Below, piece by piece: positions 27,512-36,510 of a stretch of 64,000 nucleotides of DNA; position 1 is the stretch's first letter; the number at the start of each line of letters is the position of its first letter. Position numbers and translations under genes: made by a program. The stretch lies in contig JACPEH010000013.1 of assembly GCA_016183655.1 (NCBI GenBank), forward strand, positions 80,838 through 144,837, written 5' to 3'. This DNA comes from Rhodocyclales bacterium (lineage in GTDB: Bacteria; Pseudomonadota; Gammaproteobacteria; Burkholderiales; Rhodocyclaceae). The notes beneath the pieces were generated by a model. It was not told the origin of the DNA and made no database searches. It saw only the letters and a program-made list of their open reading frames with translations.

Positions 27512-30025
27512 ATGGCCACTGCGGTACCGATCCGCAAGCGCGACGGCGGAAAATCGCCGATCGACCACGACCTGAGCTTCACCACCGAGGTGGTGCAGCA
27601 GCTGGTCGTGCCGACTTTCGTGCTCGACGCCCGGCATCGGGTGATCGTCTGGAACCGGGCCTGCGAACATCTCACCGGCCTGCCGGCCCTGGAGGTGCTC
27701 GGCACCAGCAACCACTGGCGCGCTTTCTACGGCAGGGAACGCCCCTGCCTCGCCGATCTGATGGTCGACCAGCGCCTCGATGAAATCGGACGCTATTACC
27801 CGGTTCACAGCCGCTCCCCCGAGTGCGGCCCCGGCGCCCACACCGAGAACTGGTGCGTGATGCCCTTGCGCGGCACGCAGCTGTATCTGGAGATCGATGC
27901 CGGGCCGATCCACGACGCCGACGGCAATCTGCTCGCCGTGGTCGAAACGCTGCGCGACATGACCCAGCGGCAGAGCGCGGAAAGCCGCTTGCGCACGATG
28001 TTCGAGTCGTCGCCGGATCCGGTGTGGATCATCGAGGACGAGCATTTCGTCGAATGCAACGACGCGGCAGTGGAGATGCTCGGCTACGCGAGCAAGGACG
28101 AAATCCTCAACGCGCACCCTTCGCGGTTGTCGCCGCCGGTGCAGCCGGACGGCGAGGACTCGTTCAGCAAGGCGGAACGGATGATGGCGCTGGCGCGCGA
28201 CAAGGGCCTGCACCGCTTCGAATGGGTGCATCGGCGTGCCGACGGTAGCGATTTCACCGCCGAAGTGACGCTGTCGGTGATCGACCTCGCCGGCCGCCAG
28301 GCGATCTACTGCGCCTGGCGCGACATCTCCGACCGCAAGCGCGCCGAGGAGGCGCTACGCCTCTACGCCAAGGTCTTCGAGCACAGCGGCGAGGCGATCA
28401 TGATCACCGATCGCGACAACCGCATCGTCGCCGTGAACAACGCCCTCATCCGCGACACCGGCTACACCCAGGCCGAACTGCAGGGCAAGGACCCGCGCGT
28501 GCTGGCCTCGCACAAGACGCCGCGCGAGACCTATCGGACGATGTGGGCGACGCTGCGCGAGTCCGGCTACTGGCAGGGCGAGCTGTGGGACCTGCGCAAG
28601 GACGGCGTGACCTACCCGAAATGGGCGGCGATCTCGGCGATCCACGACGAGCAGGGCGAGTTGACCAACTACATCGCCAGCTTCACCGACATCAGCGAAC
28701 GCAAGGCGGCGGAGGCACGCATCGACCACCTCGCGCACCACGACGCGCTGACCGGGCTGTTCAACCGCTACAACCTGGAGACCCGGCTGGCACAGTCGCT
28801 GCTCGCAGCGCGCCGGGAACACCGGCAGCTGGCGGTGATGTTCATCGACCTCGACCGCTTCAAGGTGATCAACGACACCCTCGGCCACCACGCTGGCGAC
28901 CGCTTGCTGGTCGAGGTGGCGCGCCGGCTGGGCGAATGCGTGCGCGAGAGCGACATCGTCGCCCGCCTCGGCGGCGACGAGTTCGTCGTCGTGCTGACCA
29001 GCCTCTCCTGCGACATGGACGCTGCGCTGGTGGCGGCGAAGATCGTGGTCACGCTGAGCAGCCCCTATACGGTCGACGGCAAGATCCTGCATTCGACGCC
29101 GAGCATCGGCATCAGCATGTTCCCGACGAACGGCGAGGACTCGGAAACGCTGATGAAGAACGCCGATGCCGCGATGTATTTCGCCAAGGAAAAGGGGCGC
29201 AACAACTTCCAGTTCTTCAGCCCGGCGATGACCGCGGCGGCGACCGAGCGCATGGAGCTGGAGCGCGACCTGCGCGGCGCGCTGGCCGCGGGCCAGTACG
29301 AGCTGCACTACCAGCCGCAGGTCTACGCGGCGGACGGCCGGGTCTGCGGCGTCGAGGCGCTGATCCGCTGGCGGCATCCGGAGCGCGGCCTGATCCCGCC
29401 GCTGACCTTCATTCCGATCGCCGAGGAAACCGGCGCCATCGAGCTGATCGGCGCCTGGGTGCTGGAGGAAGCCTGCCGGCAGAAGGCCGCCTGGCGCGCC
29501 GAGGGGCTGCCGGGGCTACGCGTCGCGGTGAACCTGTCGGCGCAACAGCTGCGTTCGCCGACGCTGGTGCCGCTGGTGCGCTCGGCGATGGAGGCGCACG
29601 GCATCGGTCCGGGCGAACTCGAACTGGAAATCACCGAGTCGGTGGCGATGGAGGATCCGGAGCGCGCGATCGGCCGGCTGAAGGCCTTGCGTGACCTCGG
29701 CGTGGAACTGGCGATCGACGATTTCGGCACCGGCTATTCGTCGCTGGCCTACCTGAAGATGCTGCCGATCGACACGCTCAAGCTCGATCGCGCCTTCGTC
29801 CACGACATCGAGACCGACGAGAACGACGCGGCGATCAGCGCCGCGACGCTGGCGCTGGCCCGCAACCTCGGCCTGCGCGTGGTCGCCGAGGGCGTCGAGA
29901 CCGAGGCGCAGCGGATCTTCCTTTCCAGCCACGGCTGCGACCTGCTGCAGGGCTACCTGTTCGGCCGGCCGGAACCGGCCGCAGTCTGGTCGGAGCGCTG
30001 GCGGACGGCGAAGCAACTGCCGTAG
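27512..30025 (+). CDS. Three-PAS GGDEF/EAL cyclic-di-GMP enzyme
   Basis: An 837-residue soluble sensor that may make and degrade cyclic-di-GMP. Three PAS domains (about 25-140, 155-275, 280-400) are followed by GGDEF (motif GGDEF at about 487-491, intact) and EAL (EAL at 615-617). The EAL part keeps the catalytic ELEITES, AIDDFGTGYSSL, LKLDRAF and VAEGVE residues, so both halves look active. Start 27512 has GAGG eight bases upstream; the frame continues upstream without ribosome sites. No membrane segment is present, so the sensor is probably cytoplasmic. Confidence 0.9.
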   Translation: MATAVPIRKRDGGKSPIDHDLSFTTEVVQQLVVPTFVLDARHRVIVWNRACEHLTGLPALEVLGTSNHWRAFYGRERPCLADLMVDQRLDEIGRYYPVHSRSPECGPGAHTENWCVMPLRGTQLYLEIDAGPIHDADGNLLAVVETLRDMTQRQSAESRLRTMFESSPDPVWIIEDEHFVECNDAAVEMLGYASKDEILNAHPSRLSPPVQPDGEDSFSKAERMMALARDKGLHRFEWVHRRADGSDFTAEVTLSVIDLAGRQAIYCAWRDISDRKRAEEALRLYAKVFEHSGEAIMITDRDNRIVAVNNALIRDTGYTQAELQGKDPRVLASHKTPRETYRTMWATLRESGYWQGELWDLRKDGVTYPKWAAISAIHDEQGELTNYIASFTDISERKAAEARIDHLAHHDALTGLFNRYNLETRLAQSLLAARREHRQLAVMFIDLDRFKVINDTLGHHAGDRLLVEVARRLGECVRESDIVARLGGDEFVVVLTSLSCDMDAALVAAKIVVTLSSPYTVDGKILHSTPSIGISMFPTNGEDSETLMKNADAAMYFAKEKGRNNFQFFSPAMTAAATERMELERDLRGALAAGQYELHYQPQVYAADGRVCGVEALIRWRHPERGLIPPLTFIPIAEETGAIELIGAWVLEEACRQKAAWRAEGLPGLRVAVNLSAQQLRSPTLVPLVRSAMEAHGIGPGELELEITESVAMEDPERAIGRLKALRDLGVELAIDDFGTGYSSLAYLKMLPIDTLKLDRAFVHDIETDENDAAISAATLALARNLGLRVVAEGVETEAQRIFLSSHGCDLLQGYLFGRPEPAAVWSERWRTAKQLP

Positions 30026-30044
30026 CCGGTAGCCCCACCTGGCC

Positions 30045-30551
30045 TCAGCAGGGCTTGCCGGCCTTGCACCCCTTCAGGATCCACAGCGAGATCACCCCGG
30101 ACACCTCGTCGGAGCGCGTCTTGCGCGCCATCGAGGTCGGGTCGCGCCCGGCGTTGGTCTTGGCGTAGGGATCGGCACCGGCCTGCAGCAGCAGCTCGGC
30201 GTGTCGGGCGTTCTGCGTGTAGGCGGTCATGTGCAGCGGCGTCAGCCCTTCGCTGTCGCGCGCGTTGACGTCGGCGCCGGCAGCGAGCAGCGCCTTCAGC
30301 GCGCTGATGTCGGGGTTGGTCGCCGCCAGGTGCAGCGGCGTCGAGCCGTGCTGCGTGCGCGCGTCGCGCATCGCCGGGGCCGCCTTGAGGATCTTCTCGA
30401 CGTCCTTGCCGCTGCCGAGGCGGGCGGCGTCGTGGATCGGCTGGTCGTTGGCGCCGAGCACGGCGGCGGCCGGCGCGACGCGGCCGGCTTCCTGCGCCAG
30501 CACCGGCGACAGCAGCAGGCCGAACAGGAGGGGGATCAGGGTTCGCTTCAT
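30045..30551 (-). CDS. Secreted ankyrin-repeat protein
   Basis: A 168-residue exported protein. A signal peptide (KRTLIPLLFGLLLSPVLAQEA, cleavage near residue 19) is followed by about three ankyrin repeats, the clearest being GSTPLHLAATNPDISALKALLAAGADVNARD and GLTPLHMTAYTQNARHAELLLQAGADPYAKT. Ankyrin proteins bind other proteins; the periplasmic partner is unknown. GGAG six bases before the second of two nearby ATGs sets the start at 30551. Gene ends convergently, 19 bases from the GGDEF/EAL gene. Confidence 0.83.
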   Translation of the reverse strand: MKRTLIPLLFGLLLSPVLAQEAGRVAPAAAVLGANDQPIHDAARLGSGKDVEKILKAAPAMRDARTQHGSTPLHLAATNPDISALKALLAAGADVNARDSEGLTPLHMTAYTQNARHAELLLQAGADPYAKTNAGRDPTSMARKTRSDEVSGVISLWILKGCKAGKPC

Positions 30552-30647
30552 CTTCATCTCCGGGTCAATGGATCGATGCGCGCCTGCCGGAAAGGCGCCG
30601 GGCGCCATGATAGCCGCCGTCGTTCGATCTGTCGCGGCGCCCTTCGT

Positions 30648-31412
30648 TCAGCGGCGCAATGCGTACCAGGCGATGCCGAACCACTCGTGCAGCGCGGTCG
30701 CCGCCTGCTGCATCGCCGCCACGCGCGGCACGAAGTCGAGCGGCGTCGCCGGCCGCGCCGAGACGTAGGCGGTCGGTGCCGCCAGCACGGTGAAGCCGGC
30801 CGCCTCGAAAACGGCCACCGAGCGCGGCAGATGCCAGGCATGGGTGACCAGCGCGATCCGCTTGACACCCGCCGGCAGCAACAGTTCCGCCGAGCGGCGG
30901 GCGTTCTCGGCGGTGTTGTCGGAGGCCGATTCGACCCAGCGCACGCGGACGCCGAAATCGCGGGCGAGCGCGCCGCGCATCGCCTCGCCTTCGCTGCGTC
31001 CGCCGCCGTCCGGCGCACCGCCGGTGACCAGCAGCGGCTTGCCGGAGGCGCGCGCCAGCAGTGCCGCGTAGCGCAGGCGGTCGAGCGTCGCATTGGCGAC
31101 GTCGTCCTCGGCGAATTCGGGCGGCGAACGATAGCGGCCGGCGCCGAGGACGACGATCGCATCGACCGGCAGGCGGGCATGCGCGGCAGCCGGCAACGGC
31201 GGATACCTCGACTCCAGCGGCGCCAGCAGCGCGCGGGCGACGACGCCGAGCGACAGCGCGGTGATCAGGAAGACGCCGGCGAGCACCAGGAAACGCGCCA
31301 GGCGCGGCCGCAGCCGCCACAGGAAAAGACCGGCGACGGCCAGTACCAGGCCGTTCAGCGGAGGCAGGAGCAGGCTTGAGAGCAGGTTGCCGAGTAGCCA
31401 GGAAAGCGACAT
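30648..31412 (-). CDS. YdcF/ElyC-like DUF218 membrane protein
   Basis: A 254-residue protein with two N-terminal membrane helices (about 5-30 and 38-60) and a DUF218 domain, starting DAIVVLGAGRYRS and containing LLVTGGAPDGGGRSEGEAM, ASDNTAENARRSAELL and LVTHAWHLPRSVAVFEAAG. Related ElyC and SanA proteins affect envelope integrity and vancomycin sensitivity, but this subgroup is not characterised. Start 31412 is the first ATG; a TTG six codons upstream is in frame. No strong ribosome site is visible. A terminator of prpE lies just upstream. Confidence 0.85.
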   Translation of the reverse strand: MSLSWLLGNLLSSLLLPPLNGLVLAVAGLFLWRLRPRLARFLVLAGVFLITALSLGVVARALLAPLESRYPPLPAAAHARLPVDAIVVLGAGRYRSPPEFAEDDVANATLDRLRYAALLARASGKPLLVTGGAPDGGGRSEGEAMRGALARDFGVRVRWVESASDNTAENARRSAELLLPAGVKRIALVTHAWHLPRSVAVFEAAGFTVLAAPTAYVSARPATPLDFVPRVAAMQQAATALHEWFGIAWYALRR

Positions 31413-31457
31413 GAACGTAACCGTTTGCAAGAGTGCGCCCGTGCCGGGCGCACAACG

Positions 31458-31482
31458 AAAAAGGCCCGCCGGATGGCGGGCC
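31458..31482 (-). terminator. Rho-independent terminator of prpE
   Basis: On the minus strand GGCCCGCC-ATCC-GGCGGGCC is followed by TTTTT. It lies 22 bases past the prpE stop codon and before ydcF, so prpE and ydcF are probably separate units. Confidence 0.85.
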
Positions 31483-31503
31483 CCGATGATGCCATGAAGC
31501 CGA

Positions 31504-33396
31504 TCAGGCGCCGAGCGCGGCCTTCAGCTGCTCAAGCGCAGCCGGGTCCTCGATCGTCGTCAGGTCGCCCGGATCGCGGCCTTCCGCCAGCGCCTGGATG
31601 GAGCGGCGCAAGAGCTTGCCGGAACGGGTCTTCGGCAGCACCGTGACAAAGTGCACGCGGCCCGGACGGGCGATCGCGCCGAGGCTTTCGTCGACCGTCT
31701 TCATCACTTCCTTCTCCAGCGCGGCACGCAGTTCCGGCGTGGCGATCCGCGCCGCGTCCTTGACCACGGCGAAGGCCATCGGCATCTGCCCCTTCAGCTG
31801 ATCGGCGACGCCGACCACGGCGACTTCGGCGATCGCGCTGTGGCCCTGCACCGCTTCCTCGATCTCGCGGGTGCCGAGACGGTGGCCGGCGACGTTGATG
31901 ACGTCGTCGGTACGGCCGAGGATGTAGTGGTAGCCCTCTTCGTCGCGGATGCCCCAGTCGAACGACGAGTACACCTGCGGCTCCTTGAACAGCGAGAAGT
32001 AGGTCGACACGAAGCGCGCGTCGTCGCCCCAGACGGTGGACAGGCAGCCCGGCGGCAGCGGCGGCAGGATGCCGACGATGCCCTTCTCGTTCGGCTCGCA
32101 GATTGTGCCGTCTTCACGGAAGATCTGCAGGTTGTAGCCGTAGACCGGGAAGCTGGGGGTACCGAACTTGAGCGGCTTCTGCTCGACGCCGGGCATCTGC
32201 GACAGCATCGGCCAGCCGGTTTCGGTCTGCCAGTAGTTGTCGATCACCGGCAGCTTCAGTTCGCCCATGATCCATTCGTGCGTCGGCTGGTCGAGCGGCT
32301 CGCCGGCGAGGAACAGGTGCTTCAGCGTGGACAGGTCGTACTTGTGCATGAACGCCGGATCCTGCTTCTTCAGCACGCGGGCGGCGGTCGGCGCCGAGAA
32401 CATCACGTTGACCTTGTACTTCTCGACGATGTGCCACCAGATGCCGGCGTCCGGACGCAGCGGCGTGCCTTCGTACATGATCGTGCACATGCCGGCGATC
32501 AGCGGGCCGTAGACGATGTACGAGTGGCCGACCACCCAGCCGATGTCGGAGGTCGAGAACATCGTCTCGCCCTCGCCGCCGCAGAAGATGTTCTTCATCG
32601 ACGAGGCCAGCGCCACGCAGTAGCCGCCGGTGTCGCGCTGCACGCCCTTGGGCTTGCCGGTGGTGCCGGAGGTGTACAGGATGTACGAGGGTTCCGAGGA
32701 TTCAAGCCAGGTCACCGGCACCTGGGCGTCCATGTGCTGGGCACGCAGCGTCGCGTAGTCGACGTCGCGGCCGTCGACCTTGTTGAAGTTCTTGTCCAGG
32801 CCGCGGTCGATCATCAGCACCTTGGCCGGCTTGCTCTCGGCCAGGTTGATCGCTTCGTCGAGCAGGTGCTTGTAGGGAACCGCCTTGCCGCCGCGCATGC
32901 CGGCGTCGGAGGAGACGATCAGCTTCGGCGTCGCGTCGTCGATACGGGTGGCCAGCGAGTGCGAGGCGAAGCCGCCGAAGACCACCGAGTGGATGGCGCC
33001 GATGCGGGCGCAGGCGAGCATGGCGAAGGCCGCTTCGGCGATCATCGGCATGTAGATCAGTACGCGGTCGCCCTTGCCGACGCCGAGGCCGAGCATGATC
33101 GCGGCCATGCGCTCGACTTCGCGCTGCAGCTCGGCGAAGGAATAGACCTTCTCCTCGTCGGTTTCGGTCGAGATATAGACCAGCGCACGGTCGTTCGGGC
33201 GCTTGGCGGCGTGGCGGTCAACGGCGTTGTAGCAGAGGTTGGTCTCGCCACCGACGAACCACTTGGCGAACGGTGGACGGGAGAAATCGAGCGTCTGCGT
33301 GAACGGCTTGTTCCAGTCGACGAGCTTGGCCTGCTCGGCCCAGAAGGCATCCGGGTTGTCGATGGATTGCTTGTGGAATTGCTGAATCGTGGTCAT
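31504..33396 (-). CDS. prpE: Propionate-CoA ligase PrpE
   Basis: Acyl-CoA synthetase of 630 residues that activates propionate with ATP and CoA. AMP-binding motifs are YTSGTTGKPKGVQRDTGGY (about 233-251), DNYWQTETGWP, WGIRDEEGYHYILGRTDDVINVAGHRLGT and the acylated lysine of TRSGKLLRR near residue 590. The N-terminal DPDAFWAEQAK-like start and VQRD variant favour PrpE over acetate Acs. AAGGGAG precedes the start. acuI upstream on the same strand, separated by a signalling gene, suggests a three-carbon acid theme. Confidence 0.9.
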   Translation of the reverse strand: MTTIQQFHKQSIDNPDAFWAEQAKLVDWNKPFTQTLDFSRPPFAKWFVGGETNLCYNAVDRHAAKRPNDRALVYISTETDEEKVYSFAELQREVERMAAIMLGLGVGKGDRVLIYMPMIAEAAFAMLACARIGAIHSVVFGGFASHSLATRIDDATPKLIVSSDAGMRGGKAVPYKHLLDEAINLAESKPAKVLMIDRGLDKNFNKVDGRDVDYATLRAQHMDAQVPVTWLESSEPSYILYTSGTTGKPKGVQRDTGGYCVALASSMKNIFCGGEGETMFSTSDIGWVVGHSYIVYGPLIAGMCTIMYEGTPLRPDAGIWWHIVEKYKVNVMFSAPTAARVLKKQDPAFMHKYDLSTLKHLFLAGEPLDQPTHEWIMGELKLPVIDNYWQTETGWPMLSQMPGVEQKPLKFGTPSFPVYGYNLQIFREDGTICEPNEKGIVGILPPLPPGCLSTVWGDDARFVSTYFSLFKEPQVYSSFDWGIRDEEGYHYILGRTDDVINVAGHRLGTREIEEAVQGHSAIAEVAVVGVADQLKGQMPMAFAVVKDAARIATPELRAALEKEVMKTVDESLGAIARPGRVHFVTVLPKTRSGKLLRRSIQALAEGRDPGDLTTIEDPAALEQLKAALGA

Positions 33397-33464
33397 GAGA
33401 CTCCCTTTACCGATTTACAAATTACCTGCACACATCAATTTTCTGCCGGATGTCTTATGTCGCT

Positions 33465-34610
33465 TCAGCTCCGGTCACGAAACCTTTCCTTCAACGCGGC
33501 GAGCGACAGGTCGACACCGCTTTCCTGCTCGATCAACGCCAGCAACGGCAACAACTCGGCCACCAGCTTGCCGGCATGCGGCCGCAGCGCGTCGCCCTTG
33601 CCGGCGCGCAGCAACTCCAGCGCCTGCGCCAGCGTCGGCGGCGGTGGCGGCGGCGGTGCCGCTGCCGCCGGCGGCGTCACGCGCAGCTGGTTGCCGATGC
33701 TGACCAGCTGGTTGCCGCCGGACTGCATCGCCAGCTGCAGGCGCTGCGCCGCCAGTTCCAGCAAGGCGCCGGCCGAGGTGACGAGATCGGCCGGGCAGTT
33801 GGCGATGCCGATGCTCACCGACAACTCCAGCTTCTTGCCATGCACCGCGACGTTGGCCCCTTCGATCGCCACCCGCAGGCGGTGACCGAAGGCCTCGCTC
33901 GACGCATCCGACGCCCCCGGCAGGACGACGACGAAACAGTTGTCGTCGTAGTGGCCGAGGCTGTCTTCCTTGCGCACCTTGTCCGCCAGCAGCCGGGCAA
34001 AGCGCTTCTGCAACTGTTTCGTCACCTCGTCGCCGGCTTCCGCGCGCAGCTTCGCGAAGTGGTCGAAGCCGAGCAGCATCACGCTCACCTGGCTGCCGTG
34101 CCGCGTCGCATGCGACAGTGCCTGCGCCGCCTGCAGCTCGATGTAGCGCCGCGTAAACAGGCCGGTGTCCGGATCCTGCACCTGCCGATCCCGGCTTTTT
34201 TCCAGTTCGCGCTGCGCCGCCGCCAGCCGGATCAGCGACTCCAGCCGCGACAGCAGTTCGGCGGCACCGGTGCCCTTGGTGATGAAATCCGACACCCCGA
34301 GCACCTTTGCCCGCTCCCGCGCCGACTCTTCCTCGTCGCCGGAGATCATCACCACCGGCATCTCGCGGATCCGCGCCAGCCGCGAGTTGCGTATCCTTTC
34401 CAGCAGCCCGAAGCCGTCCAGCACCGGCATCGACAGGTCGGTCATCACCGCCTGGATCGAATGGTCCAGCACCAGCGCCTGCCAGCCCGCCTCGCCGTCG
34501 CTCTCCTCGCGGTAGTCGTAATGACCGCGGATGTGCTTGATCAGCGAGGCGCGCACCATGCGCGAATCGTCGACGATCAGCACGCGCGGCAACTGCCCCG
34601 GCTCGCTCAT
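33465..34610 (-). CDS. Response regulator with degenerate GGDEF domain
   Basis: A 381-residue receiver-GGDEF protein. The receiver (about 8-125) has the DD pair, phosphorylation site VMTDLSMP and conserved lysine SDFITKG. The second domain (about 155-305) has the GGDEF fold start DPDTGLFTRRYIELQ, but the active motif GGDEF is replaced by DDNCF, so it should not synthesise cyclic-di-GMP. A proline-run linker and a short helical C-terminus follow. The ATG at 34610 is preferred; it lies ten bases after acuI. No kinase is adjacent. Confidence 0.85.
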   Translation of the reverse strand: MSEPGQLPRVLIVDDSRMVRASLIKHIRGHYDYREESDGEAGWQALVLDHSIQAVMTDLSMPVLDGFGLLERIRNSRLARIREMPVVMISGDEEESARERAKVLGVSDFITKGTGAAELLSRLESLIRLAAAQRELEKSRDRQVQDPDTGLFTRRYIELQAAQALSHATRHGSQVSVMLLGFDHFAKLRAEAGDEVTKQLQKRFARLLADKVRKEDSLGHYDDNCFVVVLPGASDASSEAFGHRLRVAIEGANVAVHGKKLELSVSIGIANCPADLVTSAGALLELAAQRLQLAMQSGGNQLVSIGNQLRVTPPAAAAPPPPPPPTLAQALELLRAGKGDALRPHAGKLVAELLPLLALIEQESGVDLSLAALKERFRDRS

Positions 34611-34620
34611 CGCACCGTCC

Positions 34621-35622
34621 TCACGCGCCGGCTCCGCCGACATCGACGACCACCCGACCACGCGCGCGCCCGGCGAGGTACTCCGGGAACAGATCCGGCA
34701 GCGACGCAAACGGCACCGTCCGCGACATCGCCGCCAGATGCGGCGGCTTCAGGTCGGTCGCCAGCCGGCGCCAGATGCCGCTGCGGTACGGCTCACCGAT
34801 GTAGCCCGAATCGACCCCGAGCAGGCTGACCCCGCGCAGGATGAACGGCATCACCGTCGTATTCAGCGCATGGCTCGCCGCCAGCCCGATGCTGGCGATC
34901 GTGCCGCCCTGCTTCATCGTGCTCGCCATCCAGGCCAGCACCTCGCCGCCGAGGTTGTCCACCGCGCCGGCCCACAAGGCCTTGTCCAGCGGCCGGATCT
35001 TCGCCAGATCCAGCGTCCCGCGCAGCATCACCTCGGCCGCGCCCAGTTCCTTCAGCCAGGCTTCCTCGCTCGCCTTGCCGGTCAGCGCGACGACGTGGTA
35101 GCCGCGGCGCGCCAGCATGTCCACCGCCAGGCTGCCGACGCCGCCGGTCGAACCGGAGACGATCACCGGCCCTTTCGCCGGCGTCAGCCCGTTTTCCTCC
35201 ATGCGCACAATGCCGAGCGCGGCGGTAAAACCCGCCGTGCCCAGCGCCATCGCTTCATGCAGCGACAGGCCGTCCGGCAGCGGCACCACCCAGGCGGCCG
35301 GCACGCGGGCGATCTCCGCATAGCCGCCGTGGTGCGCGACGCCGATGTCGAAACTCGTCGCGATCACCGCATCGCCCGGCGAGAAGCGCGGATCGACGCT
35401 TTCCAGCACGGTCCCGGCGAGGTCGATGCCGCCGACGCAGGGAAAGCGCCGGATGATCTTGCCCGCCCCGGTGGCCGCCAGCGCATCCTTGTAATTGACG
35501 CTGGAGTAGGCGACCCGGATGGTCACCTCGCCCGCGTCCAGCTGCGCCGCCTCCATCGTCACGAAGCGGGATTGCGTCTTGCCTTCGGTCTCTTCAATCA
35601 GGTAAGCCTTGAACGGGCTCAT
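34621..35622 (-). CDS. acuI: Acrylyl-CoA reductase-type oxidoreductase (AcuI/YhdH)
   Basis: Zinc-independent MDR-family NADPH oxidoreductase of 333 residues; AcuI reduces acryloyl-CoA to propionyl-CoA. Features include NYKDALAATG, GIDLAGTV, and the NADP-binding VIVSGSTGGVGSLAVDMLARRGYHVVALTGK (about 152-182). The C-terminal YRSGIWRRLATDL is typical of the YhdH/YhfP group. AAGGAG lies five bases before the start. An AT-rich palindrome at 35652-35671 covers a likely -10 box. With prpE it points to acrylate, 3-hydroxypropionate or propionate metabolism. Confidence 0.87.
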   Translation of the reverse strand: MSPFKAYLIEETEGKTQSRFVTMEAAQLDAGEVTIRVAYSSVNYKDALAATGAGKIIRRFPCVGGIDLAGTVLESVDPRFSPGDAVIATSFDIGVAHHGGYAEIARVPAAWVVPLPDGLSLHEAMALGTAGFTAALGIVRMEENGLTPAKGPVIVSGSTGGVGSLAVDMLARRGYHVVALTGKASEEAWLKELGAAEVMLRGTLDLAKIRPLDKALWAGAVDNLGGEVLAWMASTMKQGGTIASIGLAASHALNTTVMPFILRGVSLLGVDSGYIGEPYRSGIWRRLATDLKPPHLAAMSRTVPFASLPDLFPEYLAGRARGRVVVDVGGAGA

Positions 35623-35651
35623 GCCAGCTCCTTGGTTGGGCGGGGCAAACC

Positions 35652-35671
35652 TAATTCATAATTACGAATTA
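35652..35671 (-). promoter_or_regulatory. AT-rich palindrome upstream of acuI (putative operator)
   Basis: TAATTCATAATTACGAATTA is a 20-base near-perfect palindrome (9 of 10 pairs) 30 bases upstream of acuI. On the minus strand it overlaps TATAAT (35673-35668), a good -10 box. It stands out in a GC-rich genome and is probably the site of an acuI regulator, which is not identified. Confidence 0.55.
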
Positions 35672-35808
35672 TAAACACAAAATCAGCGCGCCGGTACATT
35701 CACGGAACTGCCCCGCCAGGGCCGCCGGCGCAAGGGAAAGATTACTCCATCCGGACACCGGGTTGTCTACCGGCGGGGACGCCCCACCCGCCGCATCGCC
35801 CCGCCCGG

Positions 35809-35837
35809 TTTACAGCACCCTGGTTTTCAAATACATT
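35809..35837 (+). promoter_or_regulatory. Promoter of the NlpC/P60 gene
   Basis: -35 TTTACA (35809-35814), 17-base spacer, -10 TACATT (35832-35837). The predicted start of transcription is one or two bases before the ATG at 35846, leaving little or no leader, and no ribosome site is present. Confidence 0.55.
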
Positions 35838-35845
35838 GCGCCGCT

Positions 35846-36379
35846 ATGTCGATTTTCCTCACCCGCCTCCGCGCCCTGCTGCGTCGTGCCGCGCCCGTCG
35901 TCGCCGGCGCCGCGCTTGCCGCCGCCGTCGCGCTGCCGGCCCAGGCCGCCGAGGAAAACCGTCGCCACGAAGAACCCTCCCTGCTCGAACGCTATACCAA
36001 CACCGCCCAGGACCTGATCCTGAAGGGACTGGAAATGGTCGGCGTCAGCTATCGCCGCGGCGGCACCGACCCCGACGCCGGACTCGACTGCAGCGGTTTC
36101 GTGCAACTGGTCTTCCGCGAATCGCTCGGCCTGATCCTGCCGCGCACCTCGCGCGAGATGAGCGAAGTCGGCGACCGCGTCGACCGCAAGGAACTGAAGC
36201 CGGGCGACCTGGTGTTCTTCAACACCATGCGCCGCGCCTTCTCGCACGTCGGCATCTACCTCGGCGAAGGCCGCTTCCTGCATTCCCCCCGCCCCGGCGG
36301 CGAAGTCCGCGTCGAGGACATGGGCAACAGCTACTGGGTCAAGCGCTACAACGGCGCCCGTCGCGTCGTCGAGCACTGA
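35846..36379 (+). CDS. NlpC/P60 family peptidoglycan endopeptidase
   Basis: Secreted cysteine peptidase of 177 residues that probably cleaves cell-wall peptides. A signal peptide ends about residue 34 (LPAQAAEE). The NlpC/P60 domain has catalytic Cys82 in LDCSGFVQ, His134 in FSHVGIYLG and His146 in RFLHSPRPGG. It is the short, single-domain Spr/MepS-like type but lacks a lipobox cysteine. A terminator follows. Transcription appears to begin at or next to the ATG. Confidence 0.9.
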   Translation: MSIFLTRLRALLRRAAPVVAGAALAAAVALPAQAAEENRRHEEPSLLERYTNTAQDLILKGLEMVGVSYRRGGTDPDAGLDCSGFVQLVFRESLGLILPRTSREMSEVGDRVDRKELKPGDLVFFNTMRRAFSHVGIYLGEGRFLHSPRPGGEVRVEDMGNSYWVKRYNGARRVVEH

Positions 36380-36398
36380 GCACCGCCGCCCCGGACGA

Positions 36399-36423
36399 GC
36401 CGCCGCATCCGCGGCATTTTTTT
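36399..36423 (+). terminator. Rho-independent terminator after the NlpC/P60 gene
   Basis: Stem GCCGC (36399-36403), loop of seven bases, GCGGC (36411-36415), followed by ATTTTTTT. It is 20 bases after the stop codon. Confidence 0.8.
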
Positions 36424-36436
36424 CGCCCATATTCAG

Positions 36437-36477
36437 TAACCATTCTCATTTACAAACCAGCATTCCGCCGCTAGAAT
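36437..36477 (+). promoter_or_regulatory. fbpA promoter with overlapping Fur-like site
   Basis: -35 TTTACA (36449-36454), exact 17-base spacer, -10 TAGAAT (36472-36477). The stretch TAACCATTCTCATTTAC (36437-36453), read on the other strand as GTAAATGAGAATGGTTA, matches the TGAGAAT half of Fur boxes well and the other half partly. It overlaps the -35 box, so iron repression by Fur is plausible. Confidence 0.6.
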
Positions 36478-36510
36478 CGCCGCTGACTTTTCCACAGGAG
36501 CTTTCAGATC

